Assembly: GCA_947044405.1 (NCBI GenBank)
Contig: CAMRHE010000168.1
Coordinates: forward strand, 3,660,001 to 3,724,000
DNA: 64,000 nt
Source: Leptodactylus fallax
Taxonomy: Eukaryota > Chordata > Amphibia > Anura > Leptodactylidae
Direction: 5' to 3'
Shown here: piece by piece, positions 49,603-61,330 of the stretch
How the letters are laid out: each line of letters begins with the position of its first letter
Numbering within the stretch: position 1 is the first letter of the stretch
Notes under the pieces: generated by a model
Databases searched by the model: none
Told to the model about the DNA's origin: nothing
The model's input: the letters and a program-made list of their open reading frames with translations, nothing else
Made by a program: the position numbers and the translations under genes

Positions 49603-49864
49603 TTAAATGGGGTATTCCCATGAACATAATCATATCTATATTTGTAGATAATTAAAAGTTAAACATTTTTGCAAAAAGTAGTTAAAAATTCTGCAGAGTT
49701 TTAAAGGTTTTTTCTAACTATCTTAGTGGTGACAGTCTGTTGTCTTGATCGATTGCCAATGGATACGACCACAAATGCAGAAACTTTCTATGGTCTGGGA
49801 CTTCTCAGGAACCCAGCCATGATTTTCTTATTGTAGCTGGGTTATCAGGCAGGGACACTATATA

Positions 49865-51523
49865 CAGTCAGATGAAAAAGTTTGGGCACCCCAATTAATC
49901 TTAATCATTTTTAGTTCTAAATATTTGGGTGTTTGCAACAGCCATTTCAATTTGATATATCTAATAACTGATGGACACAGTAATATTTCAGGATTGAAAT
50001 GAGGTTTATTGTACTAACAGAAAATGTGCAATATGCATTAAACCAAAATTTGACCGGTGCAAAAATTTGGGTACCCTTACCTTACCCTTACCCTTTATTG
50101 ATTTGTATACTCCTAACTACTTTTTACTGACTTACTGAAGCACAAAATTGGTTTTGTAACCTCACTGAGCTTTGAACTTCATAGCCAGGTGTATCCAATC
50201 ATGAGAAAAGGTATTTAAGGTGGCCAATTGCAAGTTGTTCTCCTATTTGAATCTCCTCTGAAGAGTGGCATCATGGGCTCCTCAAAACAACTCTCAAATG
50301 ATCTGAAAACAAAGATTGTTCAACATAGTTGTTCAGGGGAAGGATACAAAAAGTTGTCTCAGAGATTTAACCTGTCAGTTTCCACTGTGAGGAACATAGT
50401 AAGGAAATGGAAGACCACAGGGACAGTTCTTGTTAAGCCCAGAAGTGGCAGGCCAAGAAAAATATCAGAAAGGCAGAGAAGAAGAATGGTGAGAACAGTC
50501 AAGGACAATCCACAGACCACCTCCAAAGAGCTGCAGCATCATCTTGCTGCAGATGGTGTCACTGTGCATCGGTCAACAATACAGCACACTTTGCACAAGG
50601 AGAAGCTGTATGGGAGAGTGATGCGAAAGAAGCCGTTTCTGAAAGCACGCCACAAACAGAGTCGCCTGAGGTATGCCAAAGCACATTTGGACAAGCCAGC
50701 TTCATTTTGGAAGAAGGTCCTGTGGACTGATGAAACAAAGATTGAGTTGTTTGGTCATACAAAAAGGCGTTATGCATGGCGTCAAAAAAACACAGCATTC
50801 CAAGAAAAACACTTGCTACCCACTGTAAAATTTGGTGGAGGTTCCATCATGCTTTGGGGCTGTGTGGCCAATGCTGGCACCGGGAATCTTGTTAAAGTTG
50901 AGGGTCGCATGGATTCAACTCAGTATCAGCAGATTCTTGAGAATAATGTACAAGAATCAGTGACGAATTTGAAGTTACGCCGGGGATGGATATTTCAGCA
51001 AGACAATGATCCAAAACACAGCTCCAAATCTACTCAGGCATTCATGCAGAGGAACAATTACAATGTTCTGGAATGGCCATCCCAGTCCCCAGACCTGAAT
51101 ATCATTGAACATCTGTGGGATAATTTGAAGCGGGCTGTCCATGCTCGGCGACCATCAAACTTAACTGAACTGGAATTGTTTTGTAAAGAGGAATGGTCAA
51201 AAATACCTTCATCCAGGATCCAGGAACTGATTAAAAGCTACAGGAAGCGACTAGAGGCTGTTATTTTTGCAAAAGGAGGATCTACTAAATATTAATGTCA
51301 CTTTTCTGTTGAGGTGCCCATACTTTTGCACCGGTCAAATTTTGGTTTAATGCATATTGCACATTTTCTGTTAGTACAATAAACCTCATTTCAATCCTGA
51401 AATATTACTGTGTCCATCAGTTATTAGATATATCAAATTGAAATGGCTGTTGCAAACACCCAAATATTTAGAACTAAAAATGATTAAGATTAATAGGGGT
51501 GCCCAAACTTTTTCATATGACTG
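49865..51523 (+). mobile_element. Tc1/mariner element, family 1 copy D (possibly autonomous)
   Basis: Flanked by TA (49863-49864, 51524-51525). Inverted repeats of about 212 bp match copy A and show the IR/DR layout. Terminal differences are few (CAGTCAGATG on the left, CAGTCATATG on the right). The left inner region has a small TTACCC expansion near 50080-50093. Contains an uninterrupted transposase. Confidence 0.96.
50273..51295 (+). CDS. Tc1/mariner DDE transposase, intact
   Basis: Cuts and pastes the element at TA sites. The ATG at 50273 gives 340 residues, the usual Tc1/Sleeping Beauty length. An upstream in-frame TTG at 50228 lacks an ATG and lies in the leader. Residues 1-115 form two helix-turn-helix domains joined by GRPR (59-62). 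The catalytic domain has WTDET (D153), GGGSIMLWGC (188-197), FQQDNDPKH (D244) and LNIIEHLW (E279), so the DDE triad sits at the same positions as in Sleeping Beauty. The frame is free of stops and frameshifts and ends GGSTKY. It may be active. Confidence 0.95.
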   Translation: MGSSKQLSNDLKTKIVQHSCSGEGYKKLSQRFNLSVSTVRNIVRKWKTTGTVLVKPRSGRPRKISERQRRRMVRTVKDNPQTTSKELQHHLAADGVTVHRSTIQHTLHKEKLYGRVMRKKPFLKARHKQSRLRYAKAHLDKPASFWKKVLWTDETKIELFGHTKRRYAWRQKNTAFQEKHLLPTVKFGGGSIMLWGCVANAGTGNLVKVEGRMDSTQYQQILENNVQESVTNLKLRRGWIFQQDNDPKHSSKSTQAFMQRNNYNVLEWPSQSPDLNIIEHLWDNLKRAVHARRPSNLTELELFCKEEWSKIPSSRIQELIKSYRKRLEAVIFAKGGSTKY

Positions 51524-51766
51524 TATATCAGAAGATATCCTGGCCACAATAAGGAAATCATGGCTGATTTTCTGACCTTAGAAAGGTCCTGCATTCATGG
51601 TCGTATCCACTGGCAACCAATCAAGACAACAACTTGTGGCCACGAGATATTTAGAGAAATTCTTTAAAATCTTCAAAATGTTTAATTACTTATATTTACA
51701 AAAATGTTTAACTTTTAATTATCTACAAATTTAGAAATGGTTATGTTCGTGGGAATACCCCTTTAA

Positions 51767-53159
51767 GTTATGCACCAGCAACATTTACTTATGACATAAA
51801 CTGAAAATCTGCAATTAAAAAGTGACACTTTTTGGAGGGTTTTTCCAATTTTAATGTGACTACTGGGGGTAGGGGTTAATATAACCTTTCATATATTCCA
51901 ATCCCATTGATATTCAAGAACAGATGTGTGTTATTCACTCCAAAATATAGCTGTTCAACAGGATTCATCACACATCCAAATAAAACATTACACACGATAT
52001 GATACACTATCTCAGTGTCTCAATTAGCAAATCAGTATGTTGATTATGATTTAACGGATTTTTATCGTTATTAGTCCTTCTCACCACTCCCGCATAATGT
52101 GTTTTCCTCCTCTATAGTTACTGTTGGTATACCATATTGCTGAATTGAGCTTTAGCTTGTGAGGTTCCATTCTGCACATGCACTCTCACAACACCAGAGA
52201 GTTGTTATCTCAATGTTCTGAACTTAAAGGGGTATTGGGCCCTCTCAAATATACCAGTATATGGAGATTCAAATTATGTTAGTCTTATTTTTAGAAGTAG
52301 TGTAGATCAAAATGGAGGTCAACACTATAGATGCAGCTCTGTAGCTTCACACAGATGTATTTCAGAACCTGCTAGATTTATCAGTCGCATAAAAGCTTTC
52401 CTTACTGCTGGATTTTATATATTATAGTTTCTATACAATCTCTAAGAAATCCTGAGTACTATAAATGGAGACATAAGCTTATACCTCTGGAGATTACCCA
52501 CATCCAAGAATTAGTAGGCCAGATACTTTATATATCGTGTTGCATTACATATTAGTACATATGCATATAATATGTGATATACATATATCACATATTAGTA
52601 TATATGCAACTATTGTCATAGGGATGTTGGGTTATCTAATACATTTTTTGTCTTTCATAGAGGAGGCGATTTGTACTTTTGCAGTAAAGTGATATTAGGG
52701 TACCTCTACTTTATTTAGATATATATTTATGGCAGGGAATGGCATAACATAAAGATTACATTACATATAGTAGGATTTTCTTAAAGCTATTATTACCAAC
52801 ATTTTTTATAATACTTGAGAAAATGTTAAAGGAAAGGGCAAGGAGCTTATTATAGCATCAATGAAATAACAATTACATTTATCAGAAAAGTCATCAATAT
52901 CCTGATCAAATGGATCCTATATTCATTGTTAGTAAGTAGTGAGGTTTGGTTGTTCTGGAAATCAAATGCAAGTTCCTAAAGCCCAGTCTACAAATCAGTC
53001 CAACTACAGGCAATGCAATAAATCACATATGATTTATCTGAACAGATGATGCAATAAAGTGCAAATAATGAACTACCAAATAAATAAAGTACAGTTGCAA
53101 TTGAAAAGGAAAAAAACAACCAATTAACAATAATATACCTCATAACATATTCTAACATA
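51767..53159. other. AT-rich DNA, one isolated MITE end
   Basis: AACTTAAAGGGGTATTGGGCC at 52223 looks like a TTAA-MITE left end without a partner. The AT palindrome around 52575-52605 is low complexity. No gene. Confidence 0.35.
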
Positions 53160-53461
53160 GTGGGGAATATTTATTATGCCAGTCTAAATAAAGGCCCTGA
53201 ATGGCGCAGGGAACGAGTGATTTATAAAGAGGCTCCAGCCTCTTTATAAATCAAGTGCACATCCCTGTGCCAAAATGGAGATTTATGCAATTAGGAGCTG
53301 CCCCCATTTTGCTCAGATTTGCACAATGTGGCAAGCGAGGTGCAGAACAGGGGTTGTGGCACAGGTTTAGTGCAAGAAAGGGCCATGCACCAAATGTGCA
53401 CTACAATATCATCCCTCTATGCCAGAAAATGGGTGTAGAGGGATTGATAAATCTCCCCCAC
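53160..53461. mobile_element. TA-flanked MITE with GTGGGG..ATTTAT ends
   Basis: TA on both sides (53158-53159, 53462-53463). Ends are inverted: GTGGGGAATATTTAT and GTGGGGGAGATTTAT. A perfect interior hairpin, ATTTATAAAGAGGCT/AGCCTCTTTATAAAT, lies at about 53219-53250. TA target suggests a Tc1/mariner-type origin. Confidence 0.7.
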
Positions 53462-53463
53462 TA

Positions 53464-55639
53464 TCTTTAAAATAGGATAATTCACAATGAAGTGCTTAGT
53501 GCAAAAAAGATACAACCTCAGGGAAAGTATCACCTGCTGGACCAGAGGGACAATGATACCCAGCATTTTGTCATTAGGTTTTTCAATAATCATCAGCCAT
53601 ATATAAAAGAAGCTTGTACAGGAAGTACTTGATTCTGTAAATTCTAATATCTATTGTTCAAACATGATGATGAAAACCAGAGAATAAGCACATGACTTGT
53701 TTTCTACCATTCAAGAGAATAGAATATTGTTATTGAATTGCAGCAGGACTGATACACATCATATAAAGCATGAGAAATTCTAATATTTTCTGTCTACTAA
53801 CTGTATACTTACTCAAATATTTGCATCATAACTAAAAACCACAGGAAAATTTTATCTGACTGTGTTTGGGATTTGTACAGGTCTATGTGAAAAAATGTAA
53901 AACGGTACTTAAATTGAGAAATATATCACATTTGATGCATGAGTATTTAGGCAATGAATAGTTCATTGGAGTAATATAACCTGAAGGTGAATGTGACCTC
54001 AAATGGAGAATGGCTCTGCAGAGACTTGAATCATGACAGGCGTATTGAATTACTTTCTTACTTTTTCATACTCTTTTCTATCTCAATCACTTTCACATAA
54101 GCAAAAGTTCCTAGTAATGCATCATTTATAAATTACCTTGTTAGTGCATAAAACAAAACACTGCTTTGAAAACAATACAAACTCCTGCTGCGGACTCCAG
54201 CATGTTTGATGGAAACCCATCAAAAGAGTTCATGGCTTAATGGAGGCTGTTTACGTGGGGACTTCGATCTGTACCTGCTGTCCCCTGTCACTCCCTGGAA
54301 ACTTGGCGGCAGATGTTGTTGCGTTAAGTTGCCTCTGAAGTGGCTTTCTGTCCTAGTCTCCTCACCACAACAGAGTCAAACTATATTAGATCTCTTTATT
54401 TGTGCCTGAGGCAAGTTTGGGAGCGCAGCTGTGTCCACCCCCCTCTTTACCTTTGGTGTTTAAACCCCCCAGGCAGCAAGTGTGAGACCAAAACTGTTCT
54501 GCCACTCTTAACTACATCTGCTGACAATCCAGCAGCCTCGCTGCAGGCTGGTGAAGACCCACGCCTCTGCTCTGAACAGATGTCAGAGACAACCTGCTAG
54601 CTCGCACCTGTATCAGCTTCCATAACCTTGCGGTTTGCCAGCTGAAAAATTTATGACTCCCAGGAATTCTAACCAGAATCAAAGCCCTTTCTCCTGATTT
54701 CTAACTCTGAATGTGTGCGGCCTTCTCAAATACTGGGCCACACTCAAAACTAGCAGACAGCAGAGGGAGAGAGTATAGATATGGAGGGGGCAGGATGCGT
54801 GAAGCCTTTGATTCACCATAGCTAAGCTTCAATTAGTACTGCAGTTCATTTATGATTGCATTAAATAAATAGAAGTCTACCTTTTGTATATATATATATA
54901 TCTATATATATATATATATAGATATATATATATATTTATAGTGCAATTATCTTGCCAGGCAGCATATAACCATTGGATAAAGATAAAGAGAAAAGTTAAC
55001 AAAAATAGCAAATAGCAAACTATAGCATCTTGGTTCTTTTTATCATCTAATAAATAATGAAGATATCAGTTTCAGTTTAATTCTAGAGAAAGTTTATTTC
55101 TCTCATCAGTGAAGTGACACTCCGAAGTCATACCCATCAGTACTAAACTTAGCAATATCTCAAGGCATTTGAATTCATGCCAGTTACTTTTCTTCCACCC
55201 TCTGCCAAATCATGACAGATCCCACAGACTCCCTTTCAAGTCTACAGTACCCTGAGAATGCTACCACTACCCTGCTGCTTATATGACTTTTACAGAACAG
55301 CCTGTAAAGTCTACAAAGAGCATGCTTTAGCTCTAAAGGAAAAAAAAAAAAAACAGTTTTGACATAAAAGGCTTTCTACATTTTGTACTATATATGCCTG
55401 TATTTACATGCAAGTGTTTATCTGCTTTGCAATGCATGACAGTTAAATGTTGTGAAAAAACATACCAAGTAACTATATAAGCAGTATATTGGGTAAATGA
55501 AATAAAAAAACATTTCAAGGTGCATTTTAATCTATTATCACTAACAATAACTGAAGTTATGTGACTTTAGGAAATGAATGCTCCTGTAGGGTATGCCATT
55601 TGGGCATACTAAAGACTAGGTGAACGTTATAAGCAGCTA
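53464..55639. other. Unassigned DNA; AT microsatellite
   Basis: No supported gene. 54180-54860 is comparatively GC-rich and non-repetitive. An imperfect (TA)n tract occupies about 54889-54937. Poly-A at 55339-55352. Confidence 0.35.
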
Positions 55640-56480
55640 TCTGGCCTTAGTTTTTTGTAACTTATTCACTTCAGTACCGGGCTATTTTCCCTGGTTCAGG
55701 ACCAGACAAATTTTTGGGTTTTTATGTACATGAGGTTTTGAAGGCTAGAACTTTTTTTTTCGCTCAGGTTATTCAAATAATTTTTGTGGCTTTTTCTGGT
55801 GAAACATATAGGACTTTATTTTTATGTTATTTTTATTTTTGCATGTTTTTTTTTTTTTTTTTTTTTTTTTTACATATACAGGAAAATGTAAGCAAAAAAG
55901 GAGGGAAATGTGTCTGTTTTTAACATATATTCACTTTTTTTAAAAATTAAAGTGCTACTAAAAAAACTTTAAAATAGTTTTCCCTCTCTGTTACAGTAGT
56001 GTTGTGTTGCCGGAGGCTGGGCTAGAACCTGTGATCTGGGAAGGATTTAACTTTTTTTTATTATTATTATTTGACTTTCATTTTTTATTTTTTTATTTTG
56101 CATTCTGCCCCCCATAAGGTCATAATAGGCTTTTGGGGGCATTTTAAAAGTATTTTTTTTGCCTGATTTCACCTATAGCTGGGGATGATACATTGGCCTC
56201 CTGATCATAACTGCAGAGCTGATCTGGGTCCTCTAGTCTCTGGTCCCCGGCGGATGACATCACCGCGGAGTCAGAGAGGAGCCGCATTATGGCGGCTCCC
56301 ATAGCTGGGTATAGAGCCCTTATTGAGCACTGTGTACACAGTGAGCAGGAAGGCAGAGACAGTGATAAACCCTCCTGCATTCTTTATAGAAGCTCCAGTT
56401 GTAGTTACAGATGGCACCCCAGTTCTGCAGCTTAAAACTGCAAGGGCCTACAGTTACGTCCTTACAGAGTTAAGAGTGGA
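55640..56480. repeat. Probable old interspersed frog repeat
   Basis: Block order TTATTCACTTCAGTACCGGGC, T-runs, GAAACATATAGGACTTTATTTT, a CCCCATAAGGTCATAATAGG block and a GC-rich block GACATCACCGCGG..GGCGGCTCCC is familiar to me from frog genomes. No ends or coding sequence defined. It ends about 130 bp from the ANTXR2 exon at 56616. Confidence 0.4.
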
Positions 56481-56600
56481 CTGACCAAATAGTGTATAGT
56501 CTATGGGTAGTCTGGAACTGGTTAATGTATGCTAAGGTACAGTAATATTAGTCCACACATATGATATGATTTTTGAAAAAATATGACTGTTTCAGTTTCA

Positions 56601-56881
<281 letters not shown>

Positions 56882-57049
56882 CTTGATTGGAGTGTACCAT
56901 TTTGTCTGAGATGCTGGTGAGGTAATCTTAGACTTTGCAGGGTTATGTGCCATGGGAACTTCCTCTTCCTCTGGCATTGTCACAACAGCATTTTTTGCTT
57001 TTTCTAATCTTGCACCTTCTTCAGTAGAGCCCTTATCCCCCCAGCGCAC
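56882..57049 (-). CDS. ANTXR2: ANTXR2 cytoplasmic exon (56 codons)
   Basis: Begins [20 protein letters not shown] and ends TKWYTPIK, spliced in phase 0 to the next exon (GRLDALW). The two ends are strongly conserved in the family. The middle, with an acidic EEEE stretch and SKITSPAS, is variable. Acceptor AATAAG (57051-57050 is AG) and donor GTAAGC are present. It contributes to the cytosolic tail that recruits adaptors for uptake and actin contact; no catalytic activity is known. Confidence 0.95.
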
Positions 57050-57261
57050 CTTATTAAAATTAGAATATATATGTAAATGTATTTGATTAAATTCTCAACC
57101 AGAACACTAACAGCAATTTGAATTAGTAATACATGGAATATGGGAAATTAGGAAATTCAATACAGCAGAATGAAGGTTAGTCTTTCATATGCTGGTCTTC
57201 TTTAATTTAGGGGTCATCAGTATGTTTTGATAACTCATATTAGCAGGTAACAGAGAATTAA

Positions 57262-57757
57262 AGGGGTTGTCCACTTTCAGAACAATATTAAGAAATGCAT
57301 GTTATTGCTTGTATATTGAAAAGTTCTACAATTTTCCAATATAATTTCTATATCAATTCCTCATGGTTTTCTAGATCTCTGCTTGTTGTCATTCATTCTC
57401 ATTTCTTCCAGTATATAAAAATCAGTCCATGGTCATGTGATATGATATATAGTCCATGGTCATGTGATGGACACACAGGTGCACAGCTCATTATAGTCAC
57501 AGCACAGTAATCAGACATCTGCTTGGTAATGAGCTGTGCACCTGTGTGTTCATCATATGACCATGGACTGTATATCATATCACATGACCATGGACTGATT
57601 TTTATCCACTGGAAGTAATGAGAATGAATAACAGAAAGCAGAGATCTAGAAAACCGTGAGGAACTGATACACAGAGTATATTGGGAAATTATATAATTTT
57701 TCATTATACAAACAATAGCATTTGTCTCTTAATATTGGTCTTAAAGTGGACACCTCC
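57262..57757. mobile_element. TTAA-type palindromic MITE (AGGGGTTGTCCAC family) in ANTXR2 intron
   Basis: Left flank TTAA (57258-57261), right flank TCAA. Left AGGGGTTGTCCACTTTCAG mirrors right CTTAAAGTGGACACCTCCT. Almost the whole element folds back, with CCATGGTCATGTGAT repeated on both arms and a CAGGTGCACAGCTCATTA loop region. No coding capacity. Confidence 0.85.
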
Positions 57758-58878
57758 TCAAACACTTGAAAATAACAATAACAGTAACATTAAATATAAC
57801 ATTGGGTCTACTTTTATAACCTTTATGGCATCATCATCATCGACTTCTTAGAATAATATCAGTTTGATATTACTTTGTCATAAAGGTGTTACTAAAACAA
57901 TACATTACTAGTGTAACCACAAATGTACTGTATACTTAGATTTATTATGCCTTGTATACCATTTTTTTAGCGTACAAGGCATAACAAGTCACAATTTTTT
58001 GCATATCTCGAAGTATTGCTAAAAAAAAATGCAAATTTTAAAATTCTGCACCATACAGGGGGTGGGGCCATTTTCATTTACATTGGAAATGATAAATGAG
58101 GCGCACTCTCTGCCGACACAGAGTTTATGAAGACTGGTCTATACAATCTAAAATGAAAATACTTTTCGTTCCATTATATGTTTTTTCGTAACTGTTATTA
58201 TGAAAAAAGAATAAAAAATAAATGTTGCAATTAAAATAGCATCATATTTAATGCTGTATACCAGACCAAATTTTTTTTAAAAGTACTGACTTTATGTGTG
58301 AAAACATGAAAAGGCATGTCCACTACTTAGCACATCATAATAAAACAATTTTTTAAAGTGACCCCATTTTATCCAGTTAATTTTTAACTTTAGTTATATA
58401 ATGGAATTCTTTTATTTTTGTATTTCCAGTCATTCACATAATTGTGTCTAAATGTAAGTTTTTCCATAACCCCCTGACAAAGCCCCTCTCATAAGCTAAA
58501 CAGAACCAGCACATTATATTCTCATCTGATGCTGAGATCAAATGAAAGAAACAGAGAACATTGTTACATAGCTGTTTTGTTATGAGGATCTGATGTCATA
58601 ACTGCATATCGCATGGAAATATTCCAAAACATTTAAGTATTGTGGTTGCACTTAAAGGTTCTCTTTTTCGGTCGTGAGCTTGTCTCAGCACAGTCTTTCT
58701 ACGCTGAAAAAATGTTTTATTCAAAATTTGAAAAATAAATCTGAGAAAACTGCAACTTCAGGTCAAAGGGTTAGAATGGATAGTCTTAGGCTATCTTCAC
58801 TTAGCATAATTTACTGGCAGACTACAAGACAAATGACCCTCTGAAATCTAGGCACTTTTTAGGTTGGCTTCTTTTTAA

Positions 58879-59097
58879 GGCTAAGGCCCCACATTGCGGA
58901 AATGCAGCTTTTTTAGTTGCAGATTTTGCTGTGTTTTTTTTAGCCAAAGCGAGGAGTGGATTAAGCAGAAGGTAGAAGTATAACAACTTCCTATATATTT
59001 CCCATTCCTTTTGTAGTCATTCTAGGCTTTGCCTCAAACAACCGCAGCAAAATCTGCAACAAAAATAGCTGTGTTTCAGCAGCGTGAAGCCTTAGCC
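58879..59097. mobile_element. TTAA-type palindromic MITE (CTAAGGCCCCAC family)
   Basis: Left TTAA at 58875-58878, right CTAA. Left GGCTAAGGCCCCACATTGCGG mirrors right CAGCGTGAAGCCTTAGCC; TTGCAGATTTTGCTG mirrors CAGCAAAATCTGCAA. Lies in an ANTXR2 intron. Confidence 0.8.
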
Positions 59098-59130
59098 TAA
59101 AGTGGTTTTCCAGGACTAAGAAAATGTGAC

Positions 59131-59330
59131 TAAGGCTAAGGCCCCACGATGTGTCCCGCAGCAAAAAAGCACTGCAGGAAAAACCACGGCAGCAACGCAT
59201 CACAGTTCTTTCCGCAGCGCTTTAGACAGAAAGTTTGCAGAGGTTTCCTCTGCGGACTTTCTGTTTCAATTATACCTATAAAGAAACCACCGGCATTTCC
59301 GTAGGTATAATGACATGCAGCGTGTCCGTA
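59131..59330. mobile_element. MITE fragment (CTAAGGCCCCAC family, left part)
   Basis: Starts CTAAGGCTAAGGCCCCACGATG and follows the left arm of the 24977-25541 element through CCGCAGCAAAAAAGCACTGC to TCCGTAGGTATAATGACATG. The right terminus is missing. An internal mirror GCAGAGGTTTCCTCTGC is present. Confidence 0.65.
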
Positions 59331-59796
59331 GAGCAAATGTATGTGTATAGATATTATGTAAGACTATGCATGTGCATCTGTATATGTGTGTATATATTGA
59401 CTGAGAACGTCTGTAAAGCACAATCACACAATATGGTTACATGATACAACACTTTCCAGTAAAAGGGTAGGAAATTTTTATGTGGTTTCAATTAGAAAAA
59501 TACATTATAGCACATTTTTTGTCTGTGAAAAAAAAAAAAAAAAAGAATATCTCAGAAAATCCATTAACACCTGCACCTATGTGCAAAATACACACCAGAA
59601 AGCAACCAAATCTATTCGGAGTGTGTTGTCCAAAATCAGATTCCATGCAGTACTACTACAGATGCTATTAAAAGTATGGCAGGTGAGTCCTGCATGGGGA
59701 AACAGCTGACCTGCAAGGGTCCTGGCAGTCAGACCCACACCAATCTAAAAACCTAAGGATAGGACATTAATTTTAAAGATATAGACAATGCCTTAC

Positions 59797-60054
59797 TGGC
59801 CCAGATTTACTAATAGTTAGACAGTGCAAACTTAGGCAGTCTGAAAATATGCCAGATATATTTTTAAACTGTCTAGTCTATGCTAATACCACCATATAGT
59901 TGGCTTACTTTGAGAATCCACACCAATGTGTCTAGCATGTCGAACAATTTTAGCCCAAACTAGATGTGCCAAAACAACCTATACATGCGTCACATTGGGC
60001 CAAAGATGTGCCATGTCTATTCCAGTGTCGTAACCACAATAATAAATCTGGGCC
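59797..60054. mobile_element. Possible MITE with TGGCCCAGATTTA ends
   Basis: Left TGGCCCAGATTTACTAAT and right AATAATAAATCTGGGCCA are inverted. The interior AAACTGTCTAGTC resembles 15345-15680. Inside an ANTXR2 intron. Confidence 0.55.
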
Positions 60055-60442
60055 ACTGTGTGTACACACTGCAAAAAGCCTCCTCTTATTTCTCCTAGCA
60101 GAAGGAATCTTCTCAGCTGTACTGCCACACTACTGTACTGCAAAGGCTCTAGTCAGGGCAGAAAGCTATTTCCATTGCTTTTTTTTTTTGCAGTCAAATG
60201 AGGTATACTATACAGAGAGTTGACTGTGGGGCAAACATACATGTCCATCAGTACTTAGCGATTACAGGACTGTGCACACTGCTACACACTCTGAACACCA
60301 GGTGTCACCAAAGAATGTAAGTAAATGTAAAATGAAATAATAACAATAAGTCAAATCTAAGTGCATGGTCAGATAATATATAAAACAAAGATAAAATGTG
60401 TTATCTCAATGATAATAACTTGTATAACATAACACAACAAAC

Positions 60443-60532
60443 CTCCATTCTCTTAATGCCACCAACGCCACGGCCACCATAGTAGCTAGCATCAACTGTA
60501 GGCCATTTCTTATTGGCAAGTACCTCTGGCTC
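60443..60532 (-). CDS. ANTXR2: ANTXR2 cytoplasmic exon (30 codons)
   Basis: Encodes [20 protein letters not shown] followed by [10 protein letters not shown], the most conserved part of the ANTXR cytoplasmic region, shared by ANTXR1 and ANTXR2. Acceptor CAG (60535-60533) precedes GAGCCAGAG; donor GTTTG follows ATGGAG. Exact multiple of three, phase 0 on both sides. A decayed partial copy of this exon lies 264 bp upstream in transcription (60855-60796). Confidence 0.95.
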
Positions 60533-61024
60533 CTGATAGATAAATGTGGATGGTATTAATAAATTGCTGATACAAATCAAACCTTGTACAAAAGTTTTAT
60601 TCGGACTGACGAATTTATATAGAATTTATACTTGGTGAGAACAAGATTTTCAGCATACTGAATTATGTTTTAACTATTTATGTCCCTGCTGTAATTTATG
60701 GTTTGAATCAGTGTTTTGTGGAGTATATTCCTTACTTGGGACATTTAGTGTGAAATTACCTGAAATTCACAGAGATTTAAATTTTGATTTTATTACACCA
60801 TAGTACAGTAGCTAGCATCAACTGTAAGCTATTTTCTATTGGCCACGTTGGCTCTGAGATACATAAATGTGGAATGTAATAAATTGGTAATATAAATCAG
60901 ACACTACAAAAATATTGTACTTTCTAGTCTTTTGTTTATTACTACGTTCTGATCAAATTTAGAATCTTTTTGTATGCAGCTTATTTAACAGGTTGCTTCT
61001 ACAATATCAATATTATACAGTTAC
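60533..61024 (-). other. ANTXR2: ANTXR2 intron, 492 bp, with exon relic
   Basis: GTAAC donor at 61024-61020 and ATCTATCAG acceptor. Carries a diverged duplication of the following exon start and its intron flank (60796-60960). Confidence 0.85.
60796..60855 (-). pseudogene. Decayed duplicate of an ANTXR2 exon
   Basis: Read on the minus strand: CTCAG then AGCC, GCCAAT-like and AAATAGCTTACAGTTGATGC, TAGCTAC and CTATGGTG, matching the first two thirds of the exon 60532-60443. TGG of the exon is TAG here, five bases are inserted before TATGG, and codons near the start are lost. Similarity continues right into the intron (ATAAATGTGGA, TAATAAATTG, TATAAATCA) to about 60960. A local tandem duplication that has lost coding function; an acceptor-like CAG survives. 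Confidence 0.82.
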
Positions 61025-61072
61025 CTCTTCAACAGGTGCGGGGGGTGGAGGGGGTGGTGGATCTTTGATGAC
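61025..61072 (-). CDS. ANTXR2: ANTXR2 juxtamembrane proline-rich exon (16 codons)
   Basis: Encodes VIKDPPPPPPPAPVEE, the proline-rich stretch directly after the transmembrane segment in ANTXR proteins. Acceptor TTTATCTAG and donor GTAACTG flank it; 48 bp, phase 0. The preceding exon, with the transmembrane helix, must lie right of 64000 because none is recognisable between 61075 and 64000. Confidence 0.9.
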
Positions 61073-61330
61073 CTAGATAAAAAAAAAAACATACCCAGTA
61101 AGTAAATTAACATGTTCTTTACCAAAAATGCACATATATTACAGTATTTTGCTATTTACCTAAACAAATGGTACAGAATAACATATATGTGATTAGTTTT
61201 ATGTACTAAAAGTAAAAATCTACATTTCCCATTTCATTGGAGATAGAGATGTAGCAAGCCTTACAGATATTGCGCTACTCCATGTAAATAGTGTACCGTG
61301 CCAAATTTAATTTTCTAATATGTATTTTAA

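Larger units (their letters stand above)
49607..51762. mobile_element. TTAA-flanked palindromic MITE, split by Tc1 copy D
   Basis: TTAA at 49603-49606 and 51763-51766. Ends are inverted (GGGGTATTCCCATGAACATAA, with CACGAACATAA on the right). The arms mirror through AAAAGTTAAACATTTTTG and CGACCA..GGATACGACC. Without the Tc1 insert the MITE is about 495 bp. It was interrupted at a TA near its centre. Confidence 0.9.
57050..60442 (-). other. ANTXR2: ANTXR2 intron, 3.4 kb, with MITEs
   Basis: The donor is GTTTGTTG (60442 downward), matching the GT rule but with weak consensus at +3. Contains MITEs at 57262-57757, 58879-59097, 59131-59330 and 59797-60054. No further exon recognised. Confidence 0.8.
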
